This document shows, piece by piece, positions 41,000-49,790 of a DNA stretch of 64,000 nt; the first letter of the stretch is position 1; the number at the start of each line of letters is the position of its first letter. Position numbers and translations under genes: made by a program. The notes beneath the pieces were generated by a model. The model saw only the letters and a program-made list of their open reading frames with translations. It was not told the DNA's origin and did not search any database. This DNA comes from a bacterium (GTDB taxonomy: Bacteria > Campylobacterota > Campylobacteria > Campylobacterales > Sulfurimonadaceae), in contig JAHJEG010000001.1 of assembly GCA_018825665.1 (NCBI GenBank), positions 23,674 through 87,673 of the forward strand, in the 5' to 3' direction.

Positions 41000-43498
41000 T
41001 TATTCTGACCACTGTGCTATTTTGGCACTGTATGAATCATAAATTATTTTTCCCGCGGCATCGTTTTGTGCCTGAATGTAGATGTTTAAATGGTCACTGT
41101 ACTGGTCCGGAATCATTAAAATCCAATCCGTATCATTTTCCCATATCTTCACACCGTCCACCGATGATGAACGCTTGCCTTTGGCATCTTCGAGGAATTT
41201 TCTCATCATCTTGCCTTTGAGTGCCTGTGTGCAGTCGATCTGCAAAGAACGGTAATGAAAGGATTCTATCTCTTTTGAAAAAGCTGAAAGTTTTACACCG
41301 TGCGTACCTATAAGCTCCATAATTTTAAGGCTGGCATACATCGCATCACGCGTAAAGCTGAATTCGGTAAAGGCAAAATTTCCGTCGACTGTAGCAATCA
41401 GGTCATACTCTTTTAATTTTTTGGCTTTAAAGTTTGAATATTTTCCACGCTCAATCTCGAGATTTTCAAAGTACACTATATCAGGTGCCCAGGTCGGCAA
41501 AAACACTCTCTTTTTCTCTTTTGCACCCTCTATATTAAGCAGATGTAAAACAACGAACAAGCCTTTAATCTTGTCTAATACCTCTCCCTCGTCCGTAACA
41601 ATGCTGAGTCTTTGCGCATTTGGATAAATCATAACTCCCATATCGTATTCCAGACTTTTCACTATAGCTGAGATATTCGCCTCTGAGCGCTTTTCAAGTG
41701 TTGTTATGTTCGAGAGTTTTTGCGTACTGTGATACGCATTTAAAACTGTATTTTCAACACCTATGTTGTTTAAAATACGCGGGAAAATATCAGATGTACT
41801 TCCGTGCATAAGGTCTACGGCTACACTGACATTGCCGCTTCTTATCAGGGTATTGTTTATCATGTTTTCTACAGCATCTTTATAATCATGGCACTCTTTT
41901 TGAAAATGTGTTTCATGAATTTCACCGATTTGTGAGTAATCGACACGGCGAAATTTTTCTATAAAAAATGTTTTCTCAAGAGCTTTTGCATCATTTGAAT
42001 CGATGCGCATAGCCTCTTCATTAAAGAGGGTGATTTGTGAACTGGTAGGATCATAAAGGTCCTGTTTAAAATGGGCACCGCCCATGATGGAATCATCATT
42101 TGCCAATGTATAACGCAAAACTGACGGAGGAGTGCTTTTTAAATCGATCACATTTACACCCGCAGAGAGTAGTCCGCCTAAAAATGCGCGTTTTAGCATA
42201 CGGGAACTTCTATCGTGATCACGTCCGACTACCACTTTGGAGCCAATAGGAAGCTGCGTAGCAAATGCTTCTGCCAGTTTCGCCGCCATCTCACAGGAGA
42301 GTTCAACATTGCTTCGCCCGGTTACACTTCCGTTTTCAAAAATAGAGTTTTTATATTTGCTCCCCCATACCAGATTGCGGCTCACTATGGAGGCTGCTTC
42401 GACTTTTTTATCCGGCCAGATAGTCACATCGTGTTCAAAACTGCTCAACTCTCCGATTTCACACCCCTCAGCCATTATCAGACCGGATTTTGCAGTCACG
42501 TTTTTGCCTATAATATTGTCATTGCATATAACAGCATTGTCCAAACGTGTTTTTTTCTCAATGCTTATATTATTCCATAAAACAGTATTTCTCAAGTTAC
42601 AGGATTTGCCTATTTTGACATCATCTCCGATAACAACATTATTGAGTTTTACGTCGTTTTCTATTTTGACATTTTTTCCCAAGACAACGTTGCCAATAAT
42701 TTCTATACTTTTGTCAAGCTCATATCCCTTATCGCTGTACAGTGTGCCATCAGGAAACACCTGTTTTTTTCCGGGTATTTTCAGATTTACTCTTTCATGT
42801 AACAAATCTTCAAAAACCTCACGGTAACTCTCAGGATTTCCGACATCACGCCAGTACCCTTCAAGATTGTAACCCATCAAAGGTATCTCTTTTTGCATCA
42901 ACAACGGAAAAAGGTCTTTCCCGAAATCAAAGTTTTTACCCTCTGGAATATGCTCAAGAATCTCAGGTTCTATGATGTAGATTCCTGTGTTGATCGTATC
43001 ACTAAACACCTCACCCCAGCTTGGTTTTTCCAAAAATTTCTCTATCACGTTATCTTCATTTGCAATAACTACGCCAAATTGCAATGGGTTTTCAACAGAT
43101 GTCAGTCCTATGGATAAAAGTGCTTTTTTATTTTTATGAAATTCGAATATCTCGTTGAAATCAAAATCCGTAACAAGGTCACCGCTGATTATAATAAAGT
43201 TCTCATCACCGATAAACTCTTGTGCAAGCTTCACCGCACCTGCTGTTCCGTAATCATCATCAGGAATGACATAGCTGATTTTAATGCCAAAATCACTTCC
43301 GTCTTTAAAATAATTTTGAATAATTTCCGGCTTAAAATATAATAAGACTATAAATTCTGTGATACCGAGTTTTTTTAACTCCATCATAGTGTGTTCCATC
43401 ATAGGACGGTTTAAAATCGGTAACATCGGTTTTGGTATAGAGTTTGTAAGTGGTTGGATCCTTGTTCCGAACCCGCCTGCCATTACTACTGCTTTCAT
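41000..43498 (-). CDS. Sugar nucleotidyltransferase / phosphomannomutase-like fusion protein
   Basis: An 832-residue three-part protein: a nucleotidyltransferase domain (VVMAGGFGTRIQPLT, PKPMLPI, GDLVTDFD; about residues 1-230), left-handed beta-helix hexapeptide repeats (about 250-370) and a phosphohexomutase-like region (about 380-830). In the last part the usual phosphoserine loop is replaced by GGAHFKQDLYDP and the metal loop by VDGNFAF, so mutase activity is doubtful. Homologues are annotated as mannose-1-phosphate guanylyltransferases. In this operon, with no glgC, it is a candidate source of ADP-glucose or another NDP-glucose; that is inference. Confidence 0.82.
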   Translation of the reverse strand: MKAVVMAGGFGTRIQPLTNSIPKPMLPILNRPMMEHTMMELKKLGITEFIVLLYFKPEIIQNYFKDGSDFGIKISYVIPDDDYGTAGAVKLAQEFIGDENFIIISGDLVTDFDFNEIFEFHKNKKALLSIGLTSVENPLQFGVVIANEDNVIEKFLEKPSWGEVFSDTINTGIYIIEPEILEHIPEGKNFDFGKDLFPLLMQKEIPLMGYNLEGYWRDVGNPESYREVFEDLLHERVNLKIPGKKQVFPDGTLYSDKGYELDKSIEIIGNVVLGKNVKIENDVKLNNVVIGDDVKIGKSCNLRNTVLWNNISIEKKTRLDNAVICNDNIIGKNVTAKSGLIMAEGCEIGELSSFEHDVTIWPDKKVEAASIVSRNLVWGSKYKNSIFENGSVTGRSNVELSCEMAAKLAEAFATQLPIGSKVVVGRDHDRSSRMLKRAFLGGLLSAGVNVIDLKSTPPSVLRYTLANDDSIMGGAHFKQDLYDPTSSQITLFNEEAMRIDSNDAKALEKTFFIEKFRRVDYSQIGEIHETHFQKECHDYKDAVENMINNTLIRSGNVSVAVDLMHGSTSDIFPRILNNIGVENTVLNAYHSTQKLSNITTLEKRSEANISAIVKSLEYDMGVMIYPNAQRLSIVTDEGEVLDKIKGLFVVLHLLNIEGAKEKKRVFLPTWAPDIVYFENLEIERGKYSNFKAKKLKEYDLIATVDGNFAFTEFSFTRDAMYASLKIMELIGTHGVKLSAFSKEIESFHYRSLQIDCTQALKGKMMRKFLEDAKGKRSSSVDGVKIWENDTDWILMIPDQYSDHLNIYIQAQNDAAGKIIYDSYSAKIAQWSE

Positions 43499-43513
43499 GT
43501 ATTATTCCCCTTT

Positions 43514-44473
43514 TTAGTCTAAGTAATTAATTGTATCAAGATAATGCTGTGGTAATTGATATTTTTTTGAAACTACCTCATCTATTTCTATAAGCTTGAA
43601 TTCACCCTTTTGAAAAACCGCCACCTTGTTGGAGTCTTCATGTGACAATAGATAATCAACTGCCGCAATTGTAAATTCAAATGCCATCATTCTATCATAT
43701 ACAGTCGGATTTCCACCCCTTTGTATATGCCCCAAAATACTGATACGCGTTTCAAGTCCTATACTCTCTTGAAGCCAGTTGTAGACCTCTGTCGTTTTTT
43801 TGGTCCCCTCGGCGACAATTGCCAGGATATAGTTTCTTCCCTCTTCAACCTCTTTTTTGAGTCTCAGGGCAAGTTTTTCAGATTCAAACGGCGCTTCCGG
43901 AATCACACAGACCTCGGCACCGCTGACCATAGCAGAGACAATAGCGAGATAACCGCAGTCCCGCCCCATGACCTCAACCAAAAAAGCACGGTTGAATGAA
44001 GATGCCGTATCTCTTATCTTGTCAAGAGCATCGCGTATAACATTAAGAGCCGTATCAACGCCCAGACAATATTCTGTTCCGTAGATATCATTATCTATGG
44101 TGGACGGTATTCCTACAAAATTCAGATTGAATTCTGAACTGAATATATCCATGGCACGAAACGAACCGTCACCGCCGAGGACTATCAAACCTTTGATGCC
44201 GTGCGAGAGCAGATTATCATGCGCCTGCTTTCTATATTTATATTCAAAGAATCTTTTTGAACGTGAAGAGCGGATGATTGTACCGCCTATATGCATAATA
44301 CCTGCAACACTCTGATGGGTAGCTTTTTTTATCTTGTTGTCAATCAGCCCTTCCAGACCGTCATAAATAAGATAAGGCGTTTGTTTGTTTTTAAAAGCAT
44401 AATCAACAAATTTTTTAATTGCCGGATTCATGCCGGGTGAGTCACCGCCGGAACACATAATTGCCAATGCCAT
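43514..44473 (-). CDS. pfkA: 6-phosphofructokinase (ATP type)
   Basis: The 319-residue enzyme phosphorylates fructose-6-P and commits glucose to glycolysis. CSGGDSPGMN at the N-terminus, GGDGS (100-104, Gly in the position typical of ATP-dependent and not PPi-dependent enzymes), the catalytic Asp127 in PSTIDNDIYG, EVMGRDCGYLA and LGHIQRGGNP are all present. Campylobacter and many relatives lack this enzyme, so its placement in the glycogen operon suggests stored glucan is burned by the Embden-Meyerhof route. It starts 3 bp after pgk. Confidence 0.95.
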   Translation of the reverse strand: MALAIMCSGGDSPGMNPAIKKFVDYAFKNKQTPYLIYDGLEGLIDNKIKKATHQSVAGIMHIGGTIIRSSRSKRFFEYKYRKQAHDNLLSHGIKGLIVLGGDGSFRAMDIFSSEFNLNFVGIPSTIDNDIYGTEYCLGVDTALNVIRDALDKIRDTASSFNRAFLVEVMGRDCGYLAIVSAMVSGAEVCVIPEAPFESEKLALRLKKEVEEGRNYILAIVAEGTKKTTEVYNWLQESIGLETRISILGHIQRGGNPTVYDRMMAFEFTIAAVDYLLSHEDSNKVAVFQKGEFKLIEIDEVVSKKYQLPQHYLDTINYLD

Positions 44474-44476
44474 ATC

Positions 44477-45691
44477 TTACTCCTTGATCCTGTCGAGATT
44501 GCTAAAACCGGGCAGTATTTTTCCCTCTAAAAGTTCCAAACTTGCACCGCCTCCTGTTGAGATGAAACTGAAGTTCTCAGCCTCAGACGCTCTATCCACG
44601 GCGTCTGCAGTATCTCCGCCTCCCACTATCGTGTAAGCATAACAATCAGCGATTGCATTGGCAATTTTAAAAGTACCTTTTGAAAATTTATCTATTTCAT
44701 AAATTCCCATCGGTCCGTTCCAGATAATGGTATTGGACATCCCTATGGCTTCACTGAAAAGCTTAACCGTTGCAGGACCTATATCCACCGCCTTGAAGCC
44801 CTCAAGGACATCCTGAGCCGGAACAACTCTTACATCCACAGGATTTTCAACGGAATCCGTAATTACCAGATCCACAGGAAGATAGATTTTTACGCCATAC
44901 TCCCGTGATGCGTTTAAAACGTCCAATGCGGTATGCACATAATCCTCTTCATATAAAGAATCCTGCATATCATACCCAAGAGCTTTTAAAAACGTATTGC
45001 TCATCGCACCGCCGATTATAAGCTTGTCTACTTTTTGCAGGACCTCTTTTAGCAGCGTGATTTTTGAAGATATTTTGGAGCCTCCTACCACGAGCGCTAT
45101 GGGCCTCGTAGGAGTAAGCAGTGCTTTACTGAAAGCTTCAATCTCCTTCATCATCAAAAAACCGGCTACTTTTGTTTGCACAAATTCTGTGATCCCGTAC
45201 GTTGAGGCATGTTTTCGGTGTGCGGTTCCAAAAGCATCATTGACATATATATCGCATATTGACGCAAGTTTTTTTGAAAGTTCTGCATCATTTTGTTTTT
45301 CACCCTCATGAAAACGGATGTTCTCAAGTAAAAAAACGCGTTCCAAAGAGCATTGTGCAATCTCATTTTTTGAATTTTCAAAATCGGATATGAATTCCAC
45401 TTTTTTTTGGAGCAGTCTTTCAACTCTTTTGGAGATTGACTTTAAACTGTATTTTTCATCAAATGCGCCCTTGGGACTTCCAAAATGGCTTACAAGTGTA
45501 ATGGAGCAGGCATTATGGTCTATACAGTAGTTTATTGTCGCAAGAGCGGCTCTTATACGTCTGTCGTCCGTTATGTTTGCGTGTGAATCAACCGGGACGT
45601 TAAAATCCACACGTATTAAAACACGCTTGCCGCTTACGTCGATATCTTTGAGGCTTTTTACACCCTGCATATAAGCGAGATTAGAACTCAT
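44477..45691 (-). CDS. pgk: Phosphoglycerate kinase
   Basis: A 404-residue enzyme interconverting 1,3-bisphosphoglycerate and 3-phosphoglycerate. Seen are LIRVDFNVPVD, LLENIRFHEGE, DAFGTAHRKHAS, VVGGSKISSKI (the nucleotide-binding GGAKVSxK position, here with Ser and Ile), IWNGPMGIYE and the C-terminal GGGDTADAV and STGGGASLELLEG. Autotrophic relatives normally have another pgk next to a gap gene; this operon copy may be an extra one for glycogen use. AAGGAAC precedes the ATG. Confidence 0.94.
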   Translation of the reverse strand: MSSNLAYMQGVKSLKDIDVSGKRVLIRVDFNVPVDSHANITDDRRIRAALATINYCIDHNACSITLVSHFGSPKGAFDEKYSLKSISKRVERLLQKKVEFISDFENSKNEIAQCSLERVFLLENIRFHEGEKQNDAELSKKLASICDIYVNDAFGTAHRKHASTYGITEFVQTKVAGFLMMKEIEAFSKALLTPTRPIALVVGGSKISSKITLLKEVLQKVDKLIIGGAMSNTFLKALGYDMQDSLYEEDYVHTALDVLNASREYGVKIYLPVDLVITDSVENPVDVRVVPAQDVLEGFKAVDIGPATVKLFSEAIGMSNTIIWNGPMGIYEIDKFSKGTFKIANAIADCYAYTIVGGGDTADAVDRASEAENFSFISTGGGASLELLEGKILPGFSNLDRIKE

Positions 45692-45700
45692 CTTTGTTCC

Positions 45701-47344
45701 TTATATATTGAACATACGGTCATAATATTCCGTAGCCATACGTGATGAATCAAAATCAATCTCCACGTCAGACATGGCATTTTTCATAATGCACACCCAC
45801 TCTTGCGGCTTGTTGTAATAAGTTGGAATTATTTTGTTTTCCAAAATGTCCATCATATTTTTATTATCCTGATAATCCTGTTCGGCAATCGGCATAGTGT
45901 GCTCAAGCGTTGGGATCGTAAATGCATTTTTGCCGTCATTTGCAAATTCCGGATGCCAGCCGTCATTGATTGAAAAATGGATTGAACCGTTCATGCTGGC
46001 CGTCATTCCGCTTGTTCCGCTTGCCTCACGCGTTATTCTTGGAGTGTTCAGCCACACGTCGCTTCCCTGCTTTAAAATACGAGAAAGAGAGAGTTCATAA
46101 CCTGTTAAAACAGCAATATTCTTATAATGGTGGCTTATGTTAATTAGCTCATTAAACATGTCTGTGGCCCCCTGGTCTGTCGGGTAAGGTTTACCCGCCC
46201 AAATAACCTGAACAGGAGTTTCCTCATTTTTTATCATCTTTACAAAGCGTTCAAAATCATATTTCAACAATCCGGGACGTTTATATTCTGCAAAACGTCT
46301 TGCCCATACTATCGTTAACACTTCGGGATTGAATATTTTTCCGGTCTGGTCCGCCACTATATCAAAAAGGACTTTTTTAAGATGCTTTTTACGGGCTACG
46401 ACTTCATAATCCTCATGCTCGTCAAGTGCCCGTATAAGGGTCTTGTCTGTCCAAAACTTTTTATTTTGAGCATTTGTGATAGAGATAATCTTGCATCTGT
46501 CCTCAACATTTCCCCACATATCATTTGCAACCAGTCCGTGAATTTTGGAGACTGCATTCGCTATTTTTGCGCTTCTTAAAGCCCCTACCGTCAGACTGAA
46601 ATTGTCATCATTCTCATAACCGCTGATTTCACGTACCGTATCAATTGAATGACCGTTAAAAAAGCCCATTTCATGTAAAAAGTTTATATTGTGTATCTCA
46701 TTTCCAGCGGCCTCCGGAGTGTGCGTGGTAAAGACGACATGTTTTTTCACTTCGTCCATGTTTTTAAATCTCTCATAAAGCTCATACACAAGAGGAAGCG
46801 CATGCCCCTCGTTCATATGATAAATATCTCTAGTCTGATTTAAAGCTTCAAGGACCTTCGTTCCGCCGATACCTAAAACTATCTCCTGAGCGACACGGGT
46901 ACGCTCATTCCCGTCATAAAGCTTATGCGTGATTGTTCGTGAGAGGTAGTCATTTTCATCGGTGTCGGTTGAGAGTAAAATCATAGGAGCCGTACCAAAT
47001 ACGTCAGGACGCAATAAAAAAGCCTTGATTATCACATCTTCATTATGTATTTTTACAGTGACCTTAATAGGCAACTCTTCTAAAAAATAATAAAATTTTC
47101 TCGTAAACTGGGGGCGAAGCGTACGGTCTTCGTTTCTTTGCTGGTCATAGTAACCAAAACTCCAAAGAAGTCCGATACCGATCATATCCTGCTTTAAATC
47201 GTATGCACTGCGCATATGCGAACCGGCCAAAAATCCCAAACCTCCGGAATATATCTTCAGAGCCTGGTCAATCGCGAACTCCATTGAAAAATAGGCAACT
47301 CTGGTGCTGTACTTGGGATTAATATCATACGGGAATAAATTCAT
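45701..47344 (-). CDS. glgP: Glycogen phosphorylase homologue (GT35, short form) without the PLP lysine
   Basis: First gene of the operon; a 547-residue protein of the short alpha-glucan phosphorylase family, with VAYFSMEFAIDQALKIYSGGLGFLAG at the N-terminus, HMNEGHALPLVYELYERF, VWARRFAEYKRPGLL and IWAGKPYP. Active phosphorylases bind pyridoxal phosphate on the Lys of G-x-x-M-K-x-x-x-N-G; here the stretch reads EASGTSGMTASMNGSIHFS, with Thr448 (codon ACG at 46001-46003) in place of Lys. It either works differently, belongs to a subfamily with another cofactor lysine, or is inactive. AAGGAAAA precedes the ATG. Confidence 0.87.
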   Translation of the reverse strand: MNLFPYDINPKYSTRVAYFSMEFAIDQALKIYSGGLGFLAGSHMRSAYDLKQDMIGIGLLWSFGYYDQQRNEDRTLRPQFTRKFYYFLEELPIKVTVKIHNEDVIIKAFLLRPDVFGTAPMILLSTDTDENDYLSRTITHKLYDGNERTRVAQEIVLGIGGTKVLEALNQTRDIYHMNEGHALPLVYELYERFKNMDEVKKHVVFTTHTPEAAGNEIHNINFLHEMGFFNGHSIDTVREISGYENDDNFSLTVGALRSAKIANAVSKIHGLVANDMWGNVEDRCKIISITNAQNKKFWTDKTLIRALDEHEDYEVVARKKHLKKVLFDIVADQTGKIFNPEVLTIVWARRFAEYKRPGLLKYDFERFVKMIKNEETPVQVIWAGKPYPTDQGATDMFNELINISHHYKNIAVLTGYELSLSRILKQGSDVWLNTPRITREASGTSGMTASMNGSIHFSINDGWHPEFANDGKNAFTIPTLEHTMPIAEQDYQDNKNMMDILENKIIPTYYNKPQEWVCIMKNAMSDVEIDFDSSRMATEYYDRMFNI

Positions 47345-47550
47345 TCTTTTCCTTGTCTTTTTGTAGCTTGCAGTGTAATAAAATATCCATAACCCAATAA
47401 TTTTTATGAAGTAACTTTATAACTTTTGGTAACGACAATATACAATATTTATGTTACCTTTGTGTGTGTAGCATTGAGTAATTTTAATGCATATGCTATA
47501 AAAATACGCTTTTATTTTTTAGACTCCTTATACCCTGAGGAAAATATCTT
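47345..47550. promoter_or_regulatory. Promoter region of the glycogen operon
   Basis: The 206-bp gap upstream of glgP is very AT-rich and must hold the promoter of the ten-gene operon. It has loosely spaced TAAC repeats and the inverted pair GGTAAC / GTTACC (19 nt apart), which may be an operator. I cannot assign a regulator or a firm -10. Confidence 0.4.
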
Positions 47551-48552
47551 TTATTTTTCCTGCCTAAACCTTATCATTTTGAATCGCTCACCTAAAAAAT
47601 TTGGCAGTATCAGTATCTTCGCTTTTTCAAGTTCCTGCTTGTAGATTTTTTCTTCCGCATTCTCTTTTAGTATTTCCAATAATTCCAATATACCCATATT
47701 TACGAGTGCTGTCATCTGGGCTTTTAATTCTATAAACCGTACTCCCGCCTCTTCGTAAGCATCTTTAACATGTTCAAAAGTCACATCGTAGGTGATATCG
47801 GATTTTCCAAACAGCGCATCACGTTTTATCTCTTCATCAAAGAACGGAATCACTTTGTGTTTTTCATAAACCCTGATAGAAAAATCAGGTCTTGCCTGCA
47901 TCTCTCCGTAATCAAAACTCATAAATTCGAACTTTGCACATGCCAGACTCATCTCTTTTGCAAACTCTTCGTACCCTATTGCTATTTCGCCTCTGTCTTT
48001 GTGGTATTTTTGGGCTTTTTCTCTGACCCATGGGTCATCCACATCAAACTCTATGTTATCTGCATCGACTCGGGCAGTCTTACCCTTGTAATAAAGTTCA
48101 CAGGGAAAAGCGTCAAATATTTCGTTTGCAACAAAAAAAGCATTTTCACATTGCAGTTCACTCAAGGATTTATAATGCGTCAGTGAAACGGCATCACCAA
48201 AACTCTCCTTGAAGTAGTTGCGTTGAAATTCCTGCAAATCATCAAATCTCTCTATGATAACAAAGTTTAAAGTGCTCAGAAGTTTTGGCCGCAATGTATA
48301 TATAAACTCTATGACATCCGCCAAAAAGTAACCGTGATGCGCGCCTATTTCACATACCACGCCCCCTTCGCTCAAAAAACCTTCATCTACTAGAGAAATA
48401 ATATGTTTGGCAATCGTTCCTCCAAAAAATTTGCTTGTACTTACGGCTGTATAAAAATCGCCCTCTTTACCAATATTTTTGTAGCTGGCATAATACCCCT
48501 TTTCGCCGTAGAGCCACTCAGTCATATATGCACTGAATTTACGATCTGCCAT
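47551..48552 (-). CDS. MidA/NDUFAF7-family SAM-dependent methyltransferase
   Basis: A 333-residue protein of the DUF185 (MidA/NDUFAF7) family. The N-terminus MADRKFSAYMTEWLYGEKGYY with GDFYTAVSTSKFFGG is a hallmark, and the SAM motif I is VVCEIGAHHGYF near residue 65; NEIFDAFP is motif IV-like. The mitochondrial homologue dimethylates an arginine of complex I subunit NDUFS2; bacterial roles are unproven. It is the last gene of a minus-strand operon starting at 53481. A repeat variant lies at 47935-47944. Confidence 0.87.
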   Translation of the reverse strand: MADRKFSAYMTEWLYGEKGYYASYKNIGKEGDFYTAVSTSKFFGGTIAKHIISLVDEGFLSEGGVVCEIGAHHGYFLADVIEFIYTLRPKLLSTLNFVIIERFDDLQEFQRNYFKESFGDAVSLTHYKSLSELQCENAFFVANEIFDAFPCELYYKGKTARVDADNIEFDVDDPWVREKAQKYHKDRGEIAIGYEEFAKEMSLACAKFEFMSFDYGEMQARPDFSIRVYEKHKVIPFFDEEIKRDALFGKSDITYDVTFEHVKDAYEEAGVRFIELKAQMTALVNMGILELLEILKENAEEKIYKQELEKAKILILPNFLGERFKMIRFRQEK

Positions 48553-48581
48553 CGAACACCCCGCTGGATCGTTTTATTAAT

Positions 48582-49790
48582 CTAATCATTTTTATACATC
48601 TCATAAAGGCTTAACAATTCCAACTGTCTGTCTATCTCAAATACTTTCATATCTATCTCTTGAATCTTCAGTGAGTTTTCAAGCATTTGGATATCGTATT
48701 GTGTTTTATAGCCGGCTCTGAATAAACTTTTTGTATCCAGAAGCAACTTTTCATACAGATCTTTGTTTTGAACACTTAAAATGATTTTTTTATCAAAATT
48801 TTTAATATTCTGCATCACTTGCTCAAACAAAGCCGTCAGTTCTCTTTTTTTGTCTTCTATCACAAGTGCGGATTTGAGATAATCCACCTTTGAAGCTTCT
48901 ATATCGTTAAAGGTATTGATATCAAGCGGCATCACAGCTTTTATGCCGTAGTCATAATACTCTTTTTCATTGCTTCCGAAGATAAATGTACTGTCTGTTT
49001 TATTCCAGTTATATCCGGCTGTAAAACTTACACGGGGCAGATACTTTGCCGTGGTTACATCTTTGTAGTATCTGTTTTTTTCTATCTCACTCTTTGACAT
49101 GCTCAAGACGATGTTGTTATTTAAAAAACTCTCCTCATCCAAAAGCTCCATATGAGGGACCTTCGCCTTTTCGTAATCCGTGTCACTGATGGCCTGAAAT
49201 TTTGAGATCAACCTCTCTTTGTTGGTCTCAATATCATAAAGTGCCTGCGTGAGTAAGTTTTTCTCAATAACCGCATTATCCAAAAATCCGGAATCCAGCT
49301 GTCCGTTAAGGTACTGCTCTTTTTTAAGCTCAAGATTTATCTCAGAATTTTTTATCTGCAAATTTTGTTTGTCAATTTTCAGGTCCGTCTGTTTTATCTG
49401 CATCAAAAGAGAGATCGCATCTTTTACGAGTTTTCTTTTTACAACATCCACGGAATAGTTCGAATATTTCCTCGAAGCCTGCGCGAACTTAATACCGTAA
49501 TAAATCCCGCCGCTTTGAAAAATAGGCTGGTCCATCTTTATTGCGGCACTCTCATTGGTCTGCTCGACACTATACGGATCGCTGACAGAATAGCTGTAGC
49601 TTATACTTAAAGGCGCTATCCAGGAATCACGAAGTTTGGAGCTTTCAGCCTCGATCTTTTTATAATCATAAGAAAACTGTTTTTGCTTATTATCAGAGAT
49701 ATAATCTTCTAAAGATTCACTGCCATCTGCAGCAAAAACAGAGTGACTACAAGCCAGCGACAGCGCGAGTAAGAGATTTAAAACCCTCAT
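48582..49790 (-). CDS. TolC-family outer-membrane efflux protein
   Basis: A 402-residue protein with signal peptide MRVLNLLLALSLACSHSVFA and the TolC-like pattern of long alpha-helical hairpins and two pairs of beta strands (SISYSYSVSDPYS; VSFTAGYNWNKTDS). It should form a trimeric export channel. A periplasmic adaptor is encoded three genes upstream in the same operon. Its first 44 bases overlap the end of argD in another frame, so the signal peptide is read from argD coding DNA; no later start would keep the signal peptide. Confidence 0.85.
   Translation of the reverse strand: MRVLNLLLALSLACSHSVFAADGSESLEDYISDNKQKQFSYDYKKIEAESSKLRDSWIAPLSISYSYSVSDPYSVEQTNESAAIKMDQPIFQSGGIYYGIKFAQASRKYSNYSVDVVKRKLVKDAISLLMQIKQTDLKIDKQNLQIKNSEINLELKKEQYLNGQLDSGFLDNAVIEKNLLTQALYDIETNKERLISKFQAISDTDYEKAKVPHMELLDEESFLNNNIVLSMSKSEIEKNRYYKDVTTAKYLPRVSFTAGYNWNKTDSTFIFGSNEKEYYDYGIKAVMPLDINTFNDIEASKVDYLKSALVIEDKKRELTALFEQVMQNIKNFDKKIILSVQNKDLYEKLLLDTKSLFRAGYKTQYDIQMLENSLKIQEIDMKVFEIDRQLELLSLYEMYKND

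Noticed and set aside
42237..42827. 196-residue open frame antisense to the nucleotidyltransferase fusion
   Set aside because: Mirror of hexapeptide-repeat coding DNA; no start signal and no protein-like features.
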